40,240 nucleotides of DNA from Candidatus Roizmanbacteria bacterium RIFCSPHIGHO2_12_FULL_37_23 (GCA_001788095.1 MFZX01000035.1:1-40240), one strand, 5' to 3'. Positions 1-8,797 are shown, numbered from the stretch's first letter. The notes: a model not told the origin generated them from the sequence alone. Numbers and translations: made by a program.

Positions 1-38
1 AATTAGCCTAAGAATTTATTTGTATTGAGAGAGTGCTA

Positions 39-193
39 TCAGTTTATCCAAGGCTCGTCAGGTTCGCGTTCTATTTCTACTTCAAAAACCTCTCCCCTCT
101 TTTCAGCTTCTTTAAGCATTTGGCATAAAGGACAGTCATCCTCGTACATTTCATCAATTTCTTCTTGAGTTTTTTATGCTTAACTTTTTTCAT
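39..193 (-). pseudogene. small CPLC-containing protein, reading frame interrupted at an A-homopolymer (MKKVKHKK // TQEEIDEMYEDDCPLCQMLKEAEKRGEVFEVEIEREPDEPWIN*)
   Basis: Manual minus-strand translation: ATG at 193 opens frame MKKVKHKK; the acidic CPLC part is in another frame; adding one A to the A6 run fuses both frames into one plausible 50-aa protein. Confidence 0.4.
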
Positions 194-387
194 AGTGGAG
201 GTATATTAGCACACAAAGATTAAAAAAATTTTAAGCAGGGAAAGGGGGTGAAGAACTATAATATTATCGTTTTCTTTTATAGTAAATAGTTGAGTAGAGT
301 CACCTGTTTGAATATAATTAAAAAATTCATACATTTTTCTCTTGTTAAGGGTAGTTCATCTTTATCACGAGATTTGCTTTATTCTTT

Positions 388-453
388 GTCATTCCGGACT
401 TGATCCGGAATCTATATAAATTACTATAGATGCTGAATCAAGTTCAGCATGAC
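388..453. repeat. imperfect inverted repeat (foldback, REP/MITE-like)
   Basis: GTCATTCCGGACTTGATCCGGAATCTATA ... TATAGATGCTGAATCAAGTTCAGCATGAC; the arms are reverse complements at about 20 of 29 positions. Confidence 0.75.
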
Positions 454-598
454 AGCTGTTGATTATTTGTTTAACGCGAAACTCGTGTTTATCTTCTGAA
501 TTTAATGTAAACATCATTTGCGTAATCTTTTCCTGTTCTGAAATCTGATATTTTTGAATAGCTAACATAGATAAATATACTAAGAAGAACTAGTTGTT

Positions 599-976
599 CT
601 ATTGAGGATAATTCGGAGATTCATTTGTGCACATATTAATTCTTCTACATTCATTGCTGATACATTGATATATAAAACACCCGTTGCGTGCTGGACAATC
701 AGCGTTTGTTTGACACTCGAAATTATTGGTTGGGCTAAGTGGAACCAGAGTAGGAGTATTATACGTTGGTGTGGCTTGCAATGTAGGTACGCTGTTTATC
801 TGCTGAAACTGTGGGTTTGAAAAATCATATATTGTTTTGATTCGTCCAGCGTAATATGCACCCGCAGCTACAACTGAAAGTAGAAAAACACTAAAGATTA
901 TTATAAATACTATTTTTCTTCGAGATAGTAAAAATACATTAGTTTGGGATCCTTGAGTTTCATTATTTGTTTCCAT
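599..976 (-). CDS. membrane-anchored Cys-rich ectodomain protein (N-in TM, Pro/Thr linker, CxxxADC motif)
   Basis: ORF with N-terminal TM and C-terminal Cys cluster; same layout as ORFs at 3185-3778 and 11149-11664; TATACT-N7-ATG upstream. Confidence 0.7.
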   Translation of the reverse strand: METNNETQGSQTNVFLLSRRKIVFIIIFSVFLLSVVAAGAYYAGRIKTIYDFSNPQFQQINSVPTLQATPTYNTPTLVPLSPTNNFECQTNADCPARNGCFIYQCISNECRRINMCTNESPNYPQ

Positions 977-1090
977 ACTACTAAGTATAACAGGAAGATA
1001 TGTTTGAACAGCCTTAACTTCGAAGTTCTGCAGTTTTTCACATTGTCACTTTGACAATTGGCGTCAAAGGATTAATACTATAATTACTTT

Positions 1091-1810
1091 ATGCAATCTA
1101 TAAAATATCACACACACAAAGAGCGAGAGAAAGTTTTACAAAAACTAGTACCTATCATACAAAAGCAATTGGGAGATAATTTAATTGCTCTTGCTGTCGG
1201 CGGCTCATTTGCTCGTGATGCTGACATTGATTATTCTGATATAGAACTTGTAGCTTTTACTAGAAAATCTCTTGATAACGATTGGGAAATACGAAAAATA
1301 GAAGACGGAATGCTGATTGTTGTAGTAGCTGACACAAAAGAAAACTATATAAAGAAATATTTAGATATTTCTGATATTTGGTACGCTTCTGGAGCAGAAA
1401 AATTATCTCCAATAATTAATGCAGAATTAATTAATGAAATAAATAGTTTCAAACCAGAAAATATTGAAGCGAAGTGTATGAAACAAATTGATAAAAATTG
1501 GTTTAACTTTCAAGAGATTACTGCAAAAGCACTAAACATGATCAGAGAAAATAATCGGGAAGGTTTTTCGTTGGTTTTTCCTCAGATGATAAAAGAATTG
1601 GTGATTATTTTGGCATATCTTAATCAAACACCTTTTGTGACATTGGGCTCATATATTTCACAGGCAAAAAATTTCAAAATAAAACCTCATGGATTTGATC
1701 AATTAATTCATATAGCGATAAATGGGCAATATAAGAATTTTTCAGTAATCGAAGAAAAAATTAAAGAAGTATTTACTGACTTGGAGTTACTCCTTCAGGA
1801 AAAAGACTAA
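1091..1810 (+). CDS. nucleotidyltransferase-fold protein, aminoglycoside nucleotidyltransferase-like
   Basis: Motif AVGGSFARDADIDYSDIELVAF typical of the Pol-beta NTase fold; TATAAT-N6-ATG. Confidence 0.65.
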   Translation: MQSIKYHTHKEREKVLQKLVPIIQKQLGDNLIALAVGGSFARDADIDYSDIELVAFTRKSLDNDWEIRKIEDGMLIVVVADTKENYIKKYLDISDIWYASGAEKLSPIINAELINEINSFKPENIEAKCMKQIDKNWFNFQEITAKALNMIRENNREGFSLVFPQMIKELVIILAYLNQTPFVTLGSYISQAKNFKIKPHGFDQLIHIAINGQYKNFSVIEEKIKEVFTDLELLLQEKD

Positions 1811-1816
1811 ACCAGC

Positions 1817-2095
1817 TTATTTTTTCTTCTCAAAATAATTATATGCTACCGCGAATGCGTAGCCGGTCAACCATGCAGCACCGGTAAATGTAATGAGTCC
1901 AATAATGACACTTCCTATATCGGGTGTTCTTGGAGGCAATGCTGTCAGATCAACGCTATGTATCCAGTAGCTAAAAATTGTCATGAAACTGTTTGTAGCA
2001 AACATGCTCCATATGGCACATATGATATAGAGACCTGCAGCAACTACTGCAACTGCATGAGCTTTTGCTTTTGGTTTATACATACTGCGAATCAC
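1817..2095 (-). CDS. small two-TM membrane protein (DUF5676-like)
   Basis: Two hydrophobic segments; strong SD AAAGGAGGTGA upstream of ATG. Confidence 0.6.
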   Translation of the reverse strand: MIRSMYKPKAKAHAVAVVAAGLYIICAIWSMFATNSFMTIFSYWIHSVDLTALPPRTPDIGSVIIGLITFTGAAWLTGYAFAVAYNYFEKKK

Positions 2096-2311
2096 CTCCT
2101 TTCTATATAAATAATAGCAGGAAACACACAGGCCGTAAAGGATCCTAGAAAATTATTTACTTGAGTCGGCTAGAGACTAACAAGACATGAGCTTTTAATA
2201 CAATTTTCGCGGAGTAGAGGTTAGGCGGGTCGTGTCCAAGACTGGCTTTGCCCTTCTAAAGCTTTAGCGAAGGAGGGTAACAGGCGTTAGAAAGTTGATA
2301 GAATATTTATT

Positions 2312-2641
2312 GTGAAATACAAAGCCGAGTTTTTTCAAACAGCAAGAGGAGATTATCCCGTGGGTGACTTTATAGAAGAACAAGAATTGGCAGTACAAAC
2401 AAAAATTACTCATCATATTAAGCTACTGACAGAATACGGACCTTACTTAAAACCACCTTTTACCAAAAAACTAGCTAATAAACTTTATGAACTTCGGGTT
2501 TCCGGAAAAGTAGCTGTCAGGATTTTTTACACGCAGTTAAATAATACATATTACTTGCTTCATGCCTTTAAAAAGAAAACCCAAAAAACTCCCCGTAAGG
2601 AGATTGTGATTGCTCTTGACAGAATTAAACAGATAGTATAA
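2312..2641 (+). CDS. HigB/RelE-like toxin (phage Gp49-like)
   Basis: Sequence pattern FTKKLANKLYELRVSGKVAVRIFYT...LLHAFKKKTQKTP; followed by HTH antitoxin. Confidence 0.8.
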   Translation: MKYKAEFFQTARGDYPVGDFIEEQELAVQTKITHHIKLLTEYGPYLKPPFTKKLANKLYELRVSGKVAVRIFYTQLNNTYYLLHAFKKKTQKTPRKEIVIALDRIKQIV

Positions 2642-2653
2642 CATATATGTTAT

Positions 2654-2947
2654 ATGAATAAACGACATTTGGATTTCAACATTTGGCTTAAAGATAAACT
2701 TAAGGATCCTGAATTTAAAGCAGAATATGATCGTCAAGAACCGGAATTTGCCGTAATTAGGGCTGTGCTTAGGGCTCGCATGGACAAAGGTATTACGCAG
2801 AAACAACTCGCTGAAAAAGTTGGGACAAAACAATCAGCTATTGCACGACTTGAATCAGGAAAAGCAAATCCTTCCATTGGGTTTTTACAAAAGGTGGCTG
2901 AAGCTTTGGGAACTACTCTTCAAATAAACTTTACAAAACCTGCGTAG
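2654..2947 (+). CDS. HigA-like XRE-family antitoxin
   Basis: HTH_3 motif GITQKQLAEKVGTKQSAIARLESGKANPSIGFLQKVAEALG. Confidence 0.85.
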   Translation: MNKRHLDFNIWLKDKLKDPEFKAEYDRQEPEFAVIRAVLRARMDKGITQKQLAEKVGTKQSAIARLESGKANPSIGFLQKVAEALGTTLQINFTKPA

Positions 2948-2997
2948 AGTTTTGTTCTAAAATGGTCTAGGATGGTTGAATATGTTGGAAGGTATTA

Positions 2998-3150
2998 CCA
3001 AATCAATCAGCGATTTAGCTTCCCTTGAAAAGTCCCTGCACATTTATTATTGATGCACTTACAACCCTCAACGGAGGGAAATCCACAGGCGTCAGAAACT
3101 GTTAAGTCCGAATCAATTCCTCTGTTGCAATAGTTTAATATCGTTAGATA
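2998..3150 (-). pseudogene. remnant of the Cys-rich membrane protein family (C-terminal end only)
   Basis: Minus-strand CGFPSVEGCKCINNKCAG matches CGFSSVDGCKCVNNKCMG of the ORF at 11149-11664; DNA similarity extends into the flanking repeat. Confidence 0.6.
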
Positions 3151-3184
3151 AGGCTAAAAAGTTAGTTGAAGAAGTTTGGATGTA

Positions 3185-3778
3185 TTATTCACAATTATTT
3201 TCAGTCCCTCTAAACATTTCTCTCGTTTGACTATTGCGATAGATAAACGTTCCATCTCCAAGTGCTTTAAATACTTCCCATTGTTTATTATTTGCCTCTG
3301 GGCCCGGGAAACAAGTATTTTTAATAAGCCAATTTAGATAGTCATTATTTGATATAACAGTGGGAAAAGTTCCCTTACTATATACGCATTTTCCACTAAT
3401 ACATATGCCTTCATAATAGTTGGGTGGACAATTTTCACTATTTTGGCAATTGGCACCAGCTCCGTAAATTTGACAATCAGAATCCTTTTTACATACTTGA
3501 TCAATATTAAGAGTTGGTGACGACGTTGGAATAAGTTGTGGTTTGTTGGTTGGAAAAAAAATCATTTGTACTGAAGTAGGAATAATGCTCGGGTAAGGAC
3601 CTTGTTTATTATTTGTTGAATGTTTACCTACATAAAATGCTCCCACCCCAAAAACAAGAAAAAATAAACCAACAAAAATTGGAATAGCCAACTTTTTATG
3701 AAAAATAAAAGGAAGGAACTGATTATGTTTGTTCTCTGTATTTTGAACTAGTTGTTCCTCTTGAAGTGGTTCATCCAT
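3185..3778 (-). CDS. membrane-anchored Cys-rich ectodomain protein
   Basis: N-term MDEPLQEEQLVQNTENKHNQFLPFIFHKKLAIPIFVGLFFLVFGVGAFYVG is closely similar to the ORF at 11149-11664; TATACT-N8-ATG. Confidence 0.75.
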   Translation of the reverse strand: MDEPLQEEQLVQNTENKHNQFLPFIFHKKLAIPIFVGLFFLVFGVGAFYVGKHSTNNKQGPYPSIIPTSVQMIFFPTNKPQLIPTSSPTLNIDQVCKKDSDCQIYGAGANCQNSENCPPNYYEGICISGKCVYSKGTFPTVISNNDYLNWLIKNTCFPGPEANNKQWEVFKALGDGTFIYRNSQTREMFRGTENNCE

Positions 3779-3800
3779 ACGATTTCAGTATAGCAGAAAT

Positions 3801-3924
3801 CAAAAAGTCCCAATCTATTCCTCTCTTTAGATAGTTTGATCTAGTTGTGTGAAGCTAAAAAGCGTGTCCAGGTTCGTAACAGACAGCTTGCCCTGAGCGA
3901 AGTCAAATGGGTTAGAACTTTTTG
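3801..3924. repeat. foldback intergenic element (attC-like)
   Basis: Terminal inverted repeat CAAAAAGTCCCAATCTAT / ATGGGTTAGAACTTTTTG (14 of 18 complementary); internal GTCCAGGTTCGT. Confidence 0.55.
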
Positions 3925-3932
3925 GGCACAAA

Positions 3933-4190
3933 TTACTTGAAGAGTTGAGTCAATAAGAGGTAAATATCTTTATGATGGCCGATTAGAATGATATAGATCT
4001 CATCTTTTCTCTCTCTATAGACAATTCTATATTGACCAGCTCTGACTCTAAAAATATCTTTATATCCCGTGAGTTTTTCTTTATGTAACTGTACTGTTAG
4101 GGATCTTACTTTTTTTACAATTGCAATTTGATCAATTTTATGAATTTTTTTAAGCTCTTTTTCTGCTCGAGAGGATACCGTAATCCTCAT
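3933..4190 (-). CDS. RelE/ParE-family toxin
   Basis: MRITVSSRAEKELKKIHK...FRVRAGQYRIVYRERKDEIYIILIGHHKDIY; ATGA overlap with upstream antitoxin. Confidence 0.85.
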   Translation of the reverse strand: MRITVSSRAEKELKKIHKIDQIAIVKKVRSLTVQLHKEKLTGYKDIFRVRAGQYRIVYRERKDEIYIILIGHHKDIYLLLTQLFK

Positions 4191-4426
4191 ACATCAAGCT
4201 CCTTTGCTATAGTTTCAAAATCACGACCCTTATTAAAATCAGTTTTTTCAACAGCCTTGCGGTCGATAGTATCCTCAATGTGAGAAATTATTATTTCATA
4301 AAGATCTTTTCCTATAAGATACGCTTCAACTTTATTTCTATTCACAACAGCAAGTGGAAAGTCGAGTGCTTCACTAATTGCTTTTGAAGGGTTAATTTTA
4401 AGTTGTGATATTGATATTGAGTTCAT
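4187..4426 (-). CDS. Phd/YefM-type antitoxin (start revised to MNSISISQLK)
   Basis: Partner of RelE; TTGACA-17-TATTAT promoter 8 nt before ATG at 4426, so the second Met is preferred over the 4444 start in the ORF track. Confidence 0.7.
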   Translation of the reverse strand: MNSISISQLKINPSKAISEALDFPLAVVNRNKVEAYLIGKDLYEIIISHIEDTIDRKAVEKTDFNKGRDFETIAKELDV

Positions 4427-4462
4427 ATGTTTTGATAATAACAAAGAAATGGTCTTTTGTCA

Positions 4463-4480
4463 AGACCTCTTAAGAGGTCT
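4463..4480. promoter_or_regulatory. perfect 18-bp palindrome AGACCTCTTAAGAGGTCT abutting the antitoxin -35 box
   Basis: Palindrome read directly; TTGACA begins next to it on the minus strand. Confidence 0.6.
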
Positions 4481-4522
4481 CTTATTTGTCCAGGCTGGTT
4501 GAATACGTTGGAAGCTATTACT

Positions 4523-4726
4523 TTAGAAAAGCTTTTCACCAACAACAACCACTTTTGTAGGTGTTATTAAAACCACAAATTGCCCTACAGATTTTTTAAC
4601 TCCTATTTCGGTACCAAAATCTATCTGTAGCCTATATGAAGGTTTTCTTGCTTCTGGATAATCTTCTACTTCAATGATTTTTCCTACTCTAATATCAACC
4701 TTTTCAAAATCATCAAATGTAATCAT
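4523..4726 (-). CDS. CsaA-like tRNA-binding-domain protein, apparently internally deleted (67 aa)
   Basis: N-term ITFDDFEKVDIRVGKIIEVEDYPEARKPSYRLQIDFGTEIGVKKS and C-term GEKLF match CsaA ends, central part missing. Confidence 0.7.
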   Translation of the reverse strand: MITFDDFEKVDIRVGKIIEVEDYPEARKPSYRLQIDFGTEIGVKKSVGQFVVLITPTKVVVVGEKLF

Positions 4727-5448
4727 ATTTTATTTTTGAACCAGTCAACGAGTATGCGTTCAACTTCATCTCTAAATTTTCCTTCCTTTATGCTATGCGG
4801 GACATTTTTCATAATAATATGAGTTAATTTATTTTTATCCTTAACTGCGTTAATGTAATTCTCAATGGTTTGGGGAGGAATACTATCATCTTTTTCTGAC
4901 TCAATTATAAGAATATTGCCACTAAAATTATTGACAGCTTGAAGAGCGTAGGTTTCGTTAGGTTGTTTAGGTTGCTTTCTCCAAGCCATTACTTCTGGAA
5001 TTTCTCCACCGTATAAATGCTTAGGTTGTTCAAATTGGTAATTGTCATAATCTGCTGGAGCTCTTAATACTAAATTTTTAACTTTTCTTTTAGCGACAAG
5101 CAAAGCTACCAAGTATCCTCCTAAACTTGAACCAATCGCACTGATATTGTCTTTATCTGCTCCCTTTACTTTTACAAGATAATCATAAGCTATTATGATA
5201 TCGTCCAAGAAATCTTTAGTAGTAAAGGTATTTATGTCTCCTTCACTTTCACCGTGTCCCCTCATATCAAAAAGAAATGATATGTATCCCAGCTCTGCTA
5301 AACCTTTTGCATATTGATAGCTTCTCTCCTTCGCACTTGTCCATCCGTGAACAAACAAGATAGTAGGGTTTTTCTCATTTAAGGCTTGAGGAAAAATAAT
5401 ACTTCCTTTAAGTTTTTTCCCATTTGATAAAAATTCAAGATTTTTCAT
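4723..5448 (-). CDS. alpha/beta hydrolase
   Basis: FVHGWTSAKERS, GHGESEG, GSSLGG nucleophile elbow; TATAAT-N7-ATG. Confidence 0.85.
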   Translation of the reverse strand: MKNLEFLSNGKKLKGSIIFPQALNEKNPTILFVHGWTSAKERSYQYAKGLAELGYISFLFDMRGHGESEGDINTFTTKDFLDDIIIAYDYLVKVKGADKDNISAIGSSLGGYLVALLVAKRKVKNLVLRAPADYDNYQFEQPKHLYGGEIPEVMAWRKQPKQPNETYALQAVNNFSGNILIIESEKDDSIPPQTIENYINAVKDKNKLTHIIMKNVPHSIKEGKFRDEVERILVDWFKNKI

Positions 5449-5465
5449 AAAGGAAATTATATACT

Positions 5466-5555
5466 AAGTTTCAACTATGCTTCGTTTAATATTTAGTGAG
5501 AATCTTGTATCAAGCTTGAGTTGTGAGTCCACACTGGTTGAATATGTGGAGAATT
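5466..5555. repeat. degenerate foldback intergenic element
   Basis: GTCCACACTGGTTGAATATGTGGAG core related to the other intergenic copies; ends partly inverted. Confidence 0.4.
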
Positions 5556-5566
5556 ATTATGCTAAT

Positions 5567-6340
5567 TTATTGAAATTTCAAGCTGGAGAGAATTTTTTCT
5601 AAAGTAGAAATGTCATCTTTGTTGGATACTTGGAAAGAATAAATTTTTCCATTATTTTTGAGGTAATACATAATTTGGTTATCTAACCCGGGGCTAGGTT
5701 CTTTTTTTACGATCCAATAAACAAAATATGATTTATTACCTATTTGTTTATCTGGTTTTTGTTCTATGGCTCGATCAGTCCTATCATAAACAGGTGGAAA
5801 AAATTGGGGTTCAGTTGGCTCATCATCTTTTACATAGATACCGAAATTCGGCCATGGGGCATCGGTCGGAGGACAATCCCATCCTATTCTATGAAATTCT
5901 ACATTATCTAACTCTTCAAGAATTAAATCTTTCATAACACCTGTTTCAGTTGCAGCATAGCTACAGGTAGCTGGCTCCCATTCCGATGGATAACGTAAAG
6001 TATAGTTGTATTTTGTATTTGTATACGTTTTCCATCCAACGGTCTCATCAACTTGAACTGTTGCAGGCGAAGGTTGTTCTTGAGTTATAGTAGTCTGTGT
6101 AACACTCTGTGTGGGTTGAAGCATTTTCGTAGTTATTGGAAGGGCAGAATTTGACTTTTTGTTTTGTTGCAAATAAATACATCCCAACTACAACAACAGC
6201 GAATAAAACAAATATGGCAATTATGATAAAGATAGATTTGTGACCTTTATTTTCAATTTCGTTGATAGGTTCTTGTGGTGTTTGAGCTTGCGCAGAAATT
6301 GTTGGTACTGCTGGTGATTGAGAATCCTTACTAAAAATAT
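5567..6340 (-). pseudogene. TM-anchored secreted-domain protein, frameshifted and start codon lost
   Basis: The ORF 5567-6187 begins with TTG; upstream DNA in another frame encodes KDSQSPAVPTISAQAQTPQEPINEIENKGHKSIFIIIAIFVLFAVVVVG, the TM segment of the neighbouring paralogue, with AAG where the paralogue has ATG. Confidence 0.6.
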
Positions 6341-6348
6341 ACTATAGA

Positions 6349-6450
6349 AGTTTCTCAATGTATATTGCCTGTTTTCAAATAGCTTATTAAGAAGCTCTTA
6401 AAACGGTGCCAGGGTTCGTAACAGAGGGTTAAATATGTTAGAGTGTATTT
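6349..6450. repeat. foldback intergenic element (attC-like)
   Basis: TCTCAATGTATAT ... ATATGTTAGAG ends; internal GTGCCAGGGTTCGTAACAG. Confidence 0.45.
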
Positions 6451-6512
6451 TACAGCTTAAAACCAGCACCCATATTGATTTAAGGGAAATCTATGGAAGA
6501 AAACTATTTAGT

Positions 6513-7754
6513 TTAATTGATTGTTACTGATTTTAAATCCAGCAGCGAATTTGTGAATGGAAGAGTATGAATTCGCTGGGTATCTATATCGTAAATTTTT
6601 ACTCCATAGTCCTTATGTCCATAAAGCAGTTTTGTACCATCAGTACTCCAGTCAATTATGGTGATCCCATATGTATCGAATGTATCAATGATTTTAGAAG
6701 TATAATTTAGCGTATCTAATATAGCGACCTGTTTATTGTCTTCAGTTGTGAATGCAAATATATTTTTTTTGGATAAACCGTTTTTGATAAGGGAATCCAT
6801 TTTTTCTTTGATTACTTTCTTATCACTTGTTCCATCGGGTCGAAACGTATAAAGATTGATTTCACTTCCATTGTTTGTTAATAAGCTATTGTCAGAAAGC
6901 CATATCGCAGATGAGGCATACCATGTAAAATCGATTTTATAAACAAACTGGCCATTCCGAGATATAACAACAGCAGGAGTCCCTAAACCGCCACCACGGC
7001 CACCTTCATTTATAAGATATGAGCCTCCCAGTGATGCAGTAAAAGATGTCGGGAAATAATCCTTACTACATTCCTCAGTTGTTCCAACCTCGCATACTTG
7101 AATCGAAAGAGGCTCATATTTTATATGGCCAAGTAGATATTCTGATTGACTCGTAGATTTTTTGTAATAGAGATCAGCTTCGTTGTTTTGAATATTTTTT
7201 AGATAATACTTCTCGTTCGGTTCATAAATAATTGCTTTGTACATATCTACAGCGAGTGGTTTGAATTGGTTCTTTGTCCCATTAGTTGCATTTACTTTCC
7301 AATAAGAAATTGAACCTTCATCCATTTGTATAGCAACATCTAACATATCAGGTGGAATGAATTTTAATGTGTAAATCTTACCATCAAAAGCAGTAATTGC
7401 TTTTTTACTTGAACCATCAAGTGAAAACTCAAATAAAGAGTTGTTTTCAGCATAAAATATTCGGGTTTTTGCATCGTTCAAGTTAAGCCCAGCATTATTA
7501 TCTTGCATCAGCAGAGTAATTGATGGGACAATGGTCGGTTGAAGTTCAGTTTTAGCTATTGGAAGAGTAAAAATTAATTTTTCTTGATGTCTTGAATAGA
7601 AATAAATTCCAAAAACAGCGATAGTCATTAAAATTACTACAGCAATTATTGTGAAAATAGGCTTGTTACCATTGGCTTTTTCCTCTTCGGCGATTGGTGG
7701 TTGAGAAGTTGGAGTTTGCGGTGGAATTACTTGCACAGGTGTTTGAGGATCCAT
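6513..7754 (-). CDS. membrane-anchored beta-propeller-like protein (TolB/WD40-like repeats)
   Basis: Pro-rich N-term, one TM, then repeating GTK/DG-strand pattern (IDWSTDGTKLLYGHKDYGVKIYDI). Confidence 0.55.
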   Translation of the reverse strand: MDPQTPVQVIPPQTPTSQPPIAEEEKANGNKPIFTIIAVVILMTIAVFGIYFYSRHQEKLIFTLPIAKTELQPTIVPSITLLMQDNNAGLNLNDAKTRIFYAENNSLFEFSLDGSSKKAITAFDGKIYTLKFIPPDMLDVAIQMDEGSISYWKVNATNGTKNQFKPLAVDMYKAIIYEPNEKYYLKNIQNNEADLYYKKSTSQSEYLLGHIKYEPLSIQVCEVGTTEECSKDYFPTSFTASLGGSYLINEGGRGGGLGTPAVVISRNGQFVYKIDFTWYASSAIWLSDNSLLTNNGSEINLYTFRPDGTSDKKVIKEKMDSLIKNGLSKKNIFAFTTEDNKQVAILDTLNYTSKIIDTFDTYGITIIDWSTDGTKLLYGHKDYGVKIYDIDTQRIHTLPFTNSLLDLKSVTIN

Positions 7755-7772
7755 ACTAAAAATATACCATAA

Positions 7773-7857
7773 GGTTCCAATGTATTCTATCTGTTTCTAG
7801 TTAGCTTGTTATGAAGGTCTTAAAACCGGGTCCAGACTTGTGGAGGACGTTAGAACC
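7773..7857. repeat. foldback intergenic element (attC-like), best-preserved copy
   Basis: GGTTCCAATGTATTCTAT at left vs reverse complement of right end GGTTCTAACGTCCTCCAC: 12 of 18 identical, five of the six differences are C/T. Confidence 0.6.
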
Positions 7858-7890
7858 TATTATGAAAATGAAGGGTTATAATATAGTCTC

Positions 7891-8781
7891 ATGAGCAGCC
7901 TTGAGATAGGTAGATTTATTAATCCAACGATAAAAGAGGAAGAACTTCCAACAGGTGAAGCCCTTTATCAACGACTGGATTCAGGATTACTTTCAAGAAC
8001 TGAAATAGGGGCAATTGTGCGTAATCGCTATAAAGAAACGGCACGCCTATTGGATGCTAGATTAGCTTGTGCAGAAGGTGACAATGACAGGACTAAAAGT
8101 TTGATAGCTTTAATAGGCGCATTTAATTACATTCGGGGTATGTCAGTATTGAGACATGATGGATCAGTAGATAGACATATTGCACCACGCATTATGCTGA
8201 GTCCATCAGCAACTGTTCAGGTTTTAGATGTTGCTAGAATTAACCAAGATGATAGAGTACTTGAATTATTTACAGGAGGAGGATATGCATCATTTTTTCT
8301 AGCTCTCACAGGAGCGCAGGCCGTAGATTCTGTAGATTTATTTACATCCTCACTTTATGACTTAGATGAAACGTTTAAACAAGCTTATGACTGGGTGTAT
8401 GGAGATTTACCCGAAATTTTAAGACCTCATGTAACTCAACCACATTTCATTCAGGCTGATTGTGCAGAGCTTCCCGACTTTGCCGATCCTCGCTTCCAAG
8501 ACCATTACGACAAAGTATTTATACATCCCCCATATGGTAAAGAAACGAATAGATTAATTGATATAACTGAAGAAGAAGCTTTCAGATTGTGGATTAGTTC
8601 TTTAGTCTCAGTTTATTCAAGAAATGTTTCTCCATTTGTCACTTATTCGGTAGTTCCCTCAGAATGGACATCAAGTCTAGAGGATGCTGAGTTCCCACGA
8701 GAAATTTTTGATAAGAGTGAGTTTTTAAGATTGAGAGAGACACGAATGTTTGATTTGACTCTTTGCATAACAAGAGGGTGA
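7891..8781 (+). CDS. SAM-dependent methyltransferase-like protein
   Basis: VLELFTGGGYASFFLALTGA (motif I-like) and KVFIHPPYGKE (motif IV-like HPPY); TATAAT-N8-ATG. Confidence 0.6.
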   Translation: MSSLEIGRFINPTIKEEELPTGEALYQRLDSGLLSRTEIGAIVRNRYKETARLLDARLACAEGDNDRTKSLIALIGAFNYIRGMSVLRHDGSVDRHIAPRIMLSPSATVQVLDVARINQDDRVLELFTGGGYASFFLALTGAQAVDSVDLFTSSLYDLDETFKQAYDWVYGDLPEILRPHVTQPHFIQADCAELPDFADPRFQDHYDKVFIHPPYGKETNRLIDITEEEAFRLWISSLVSVYSRNVSPFVTYSVVPSEWTSSLEDAEFPREIFDKSEFLRLRETRMFDLTLCITRG

Positions 8782-8797
8782 GAGGGATTAATAGACT

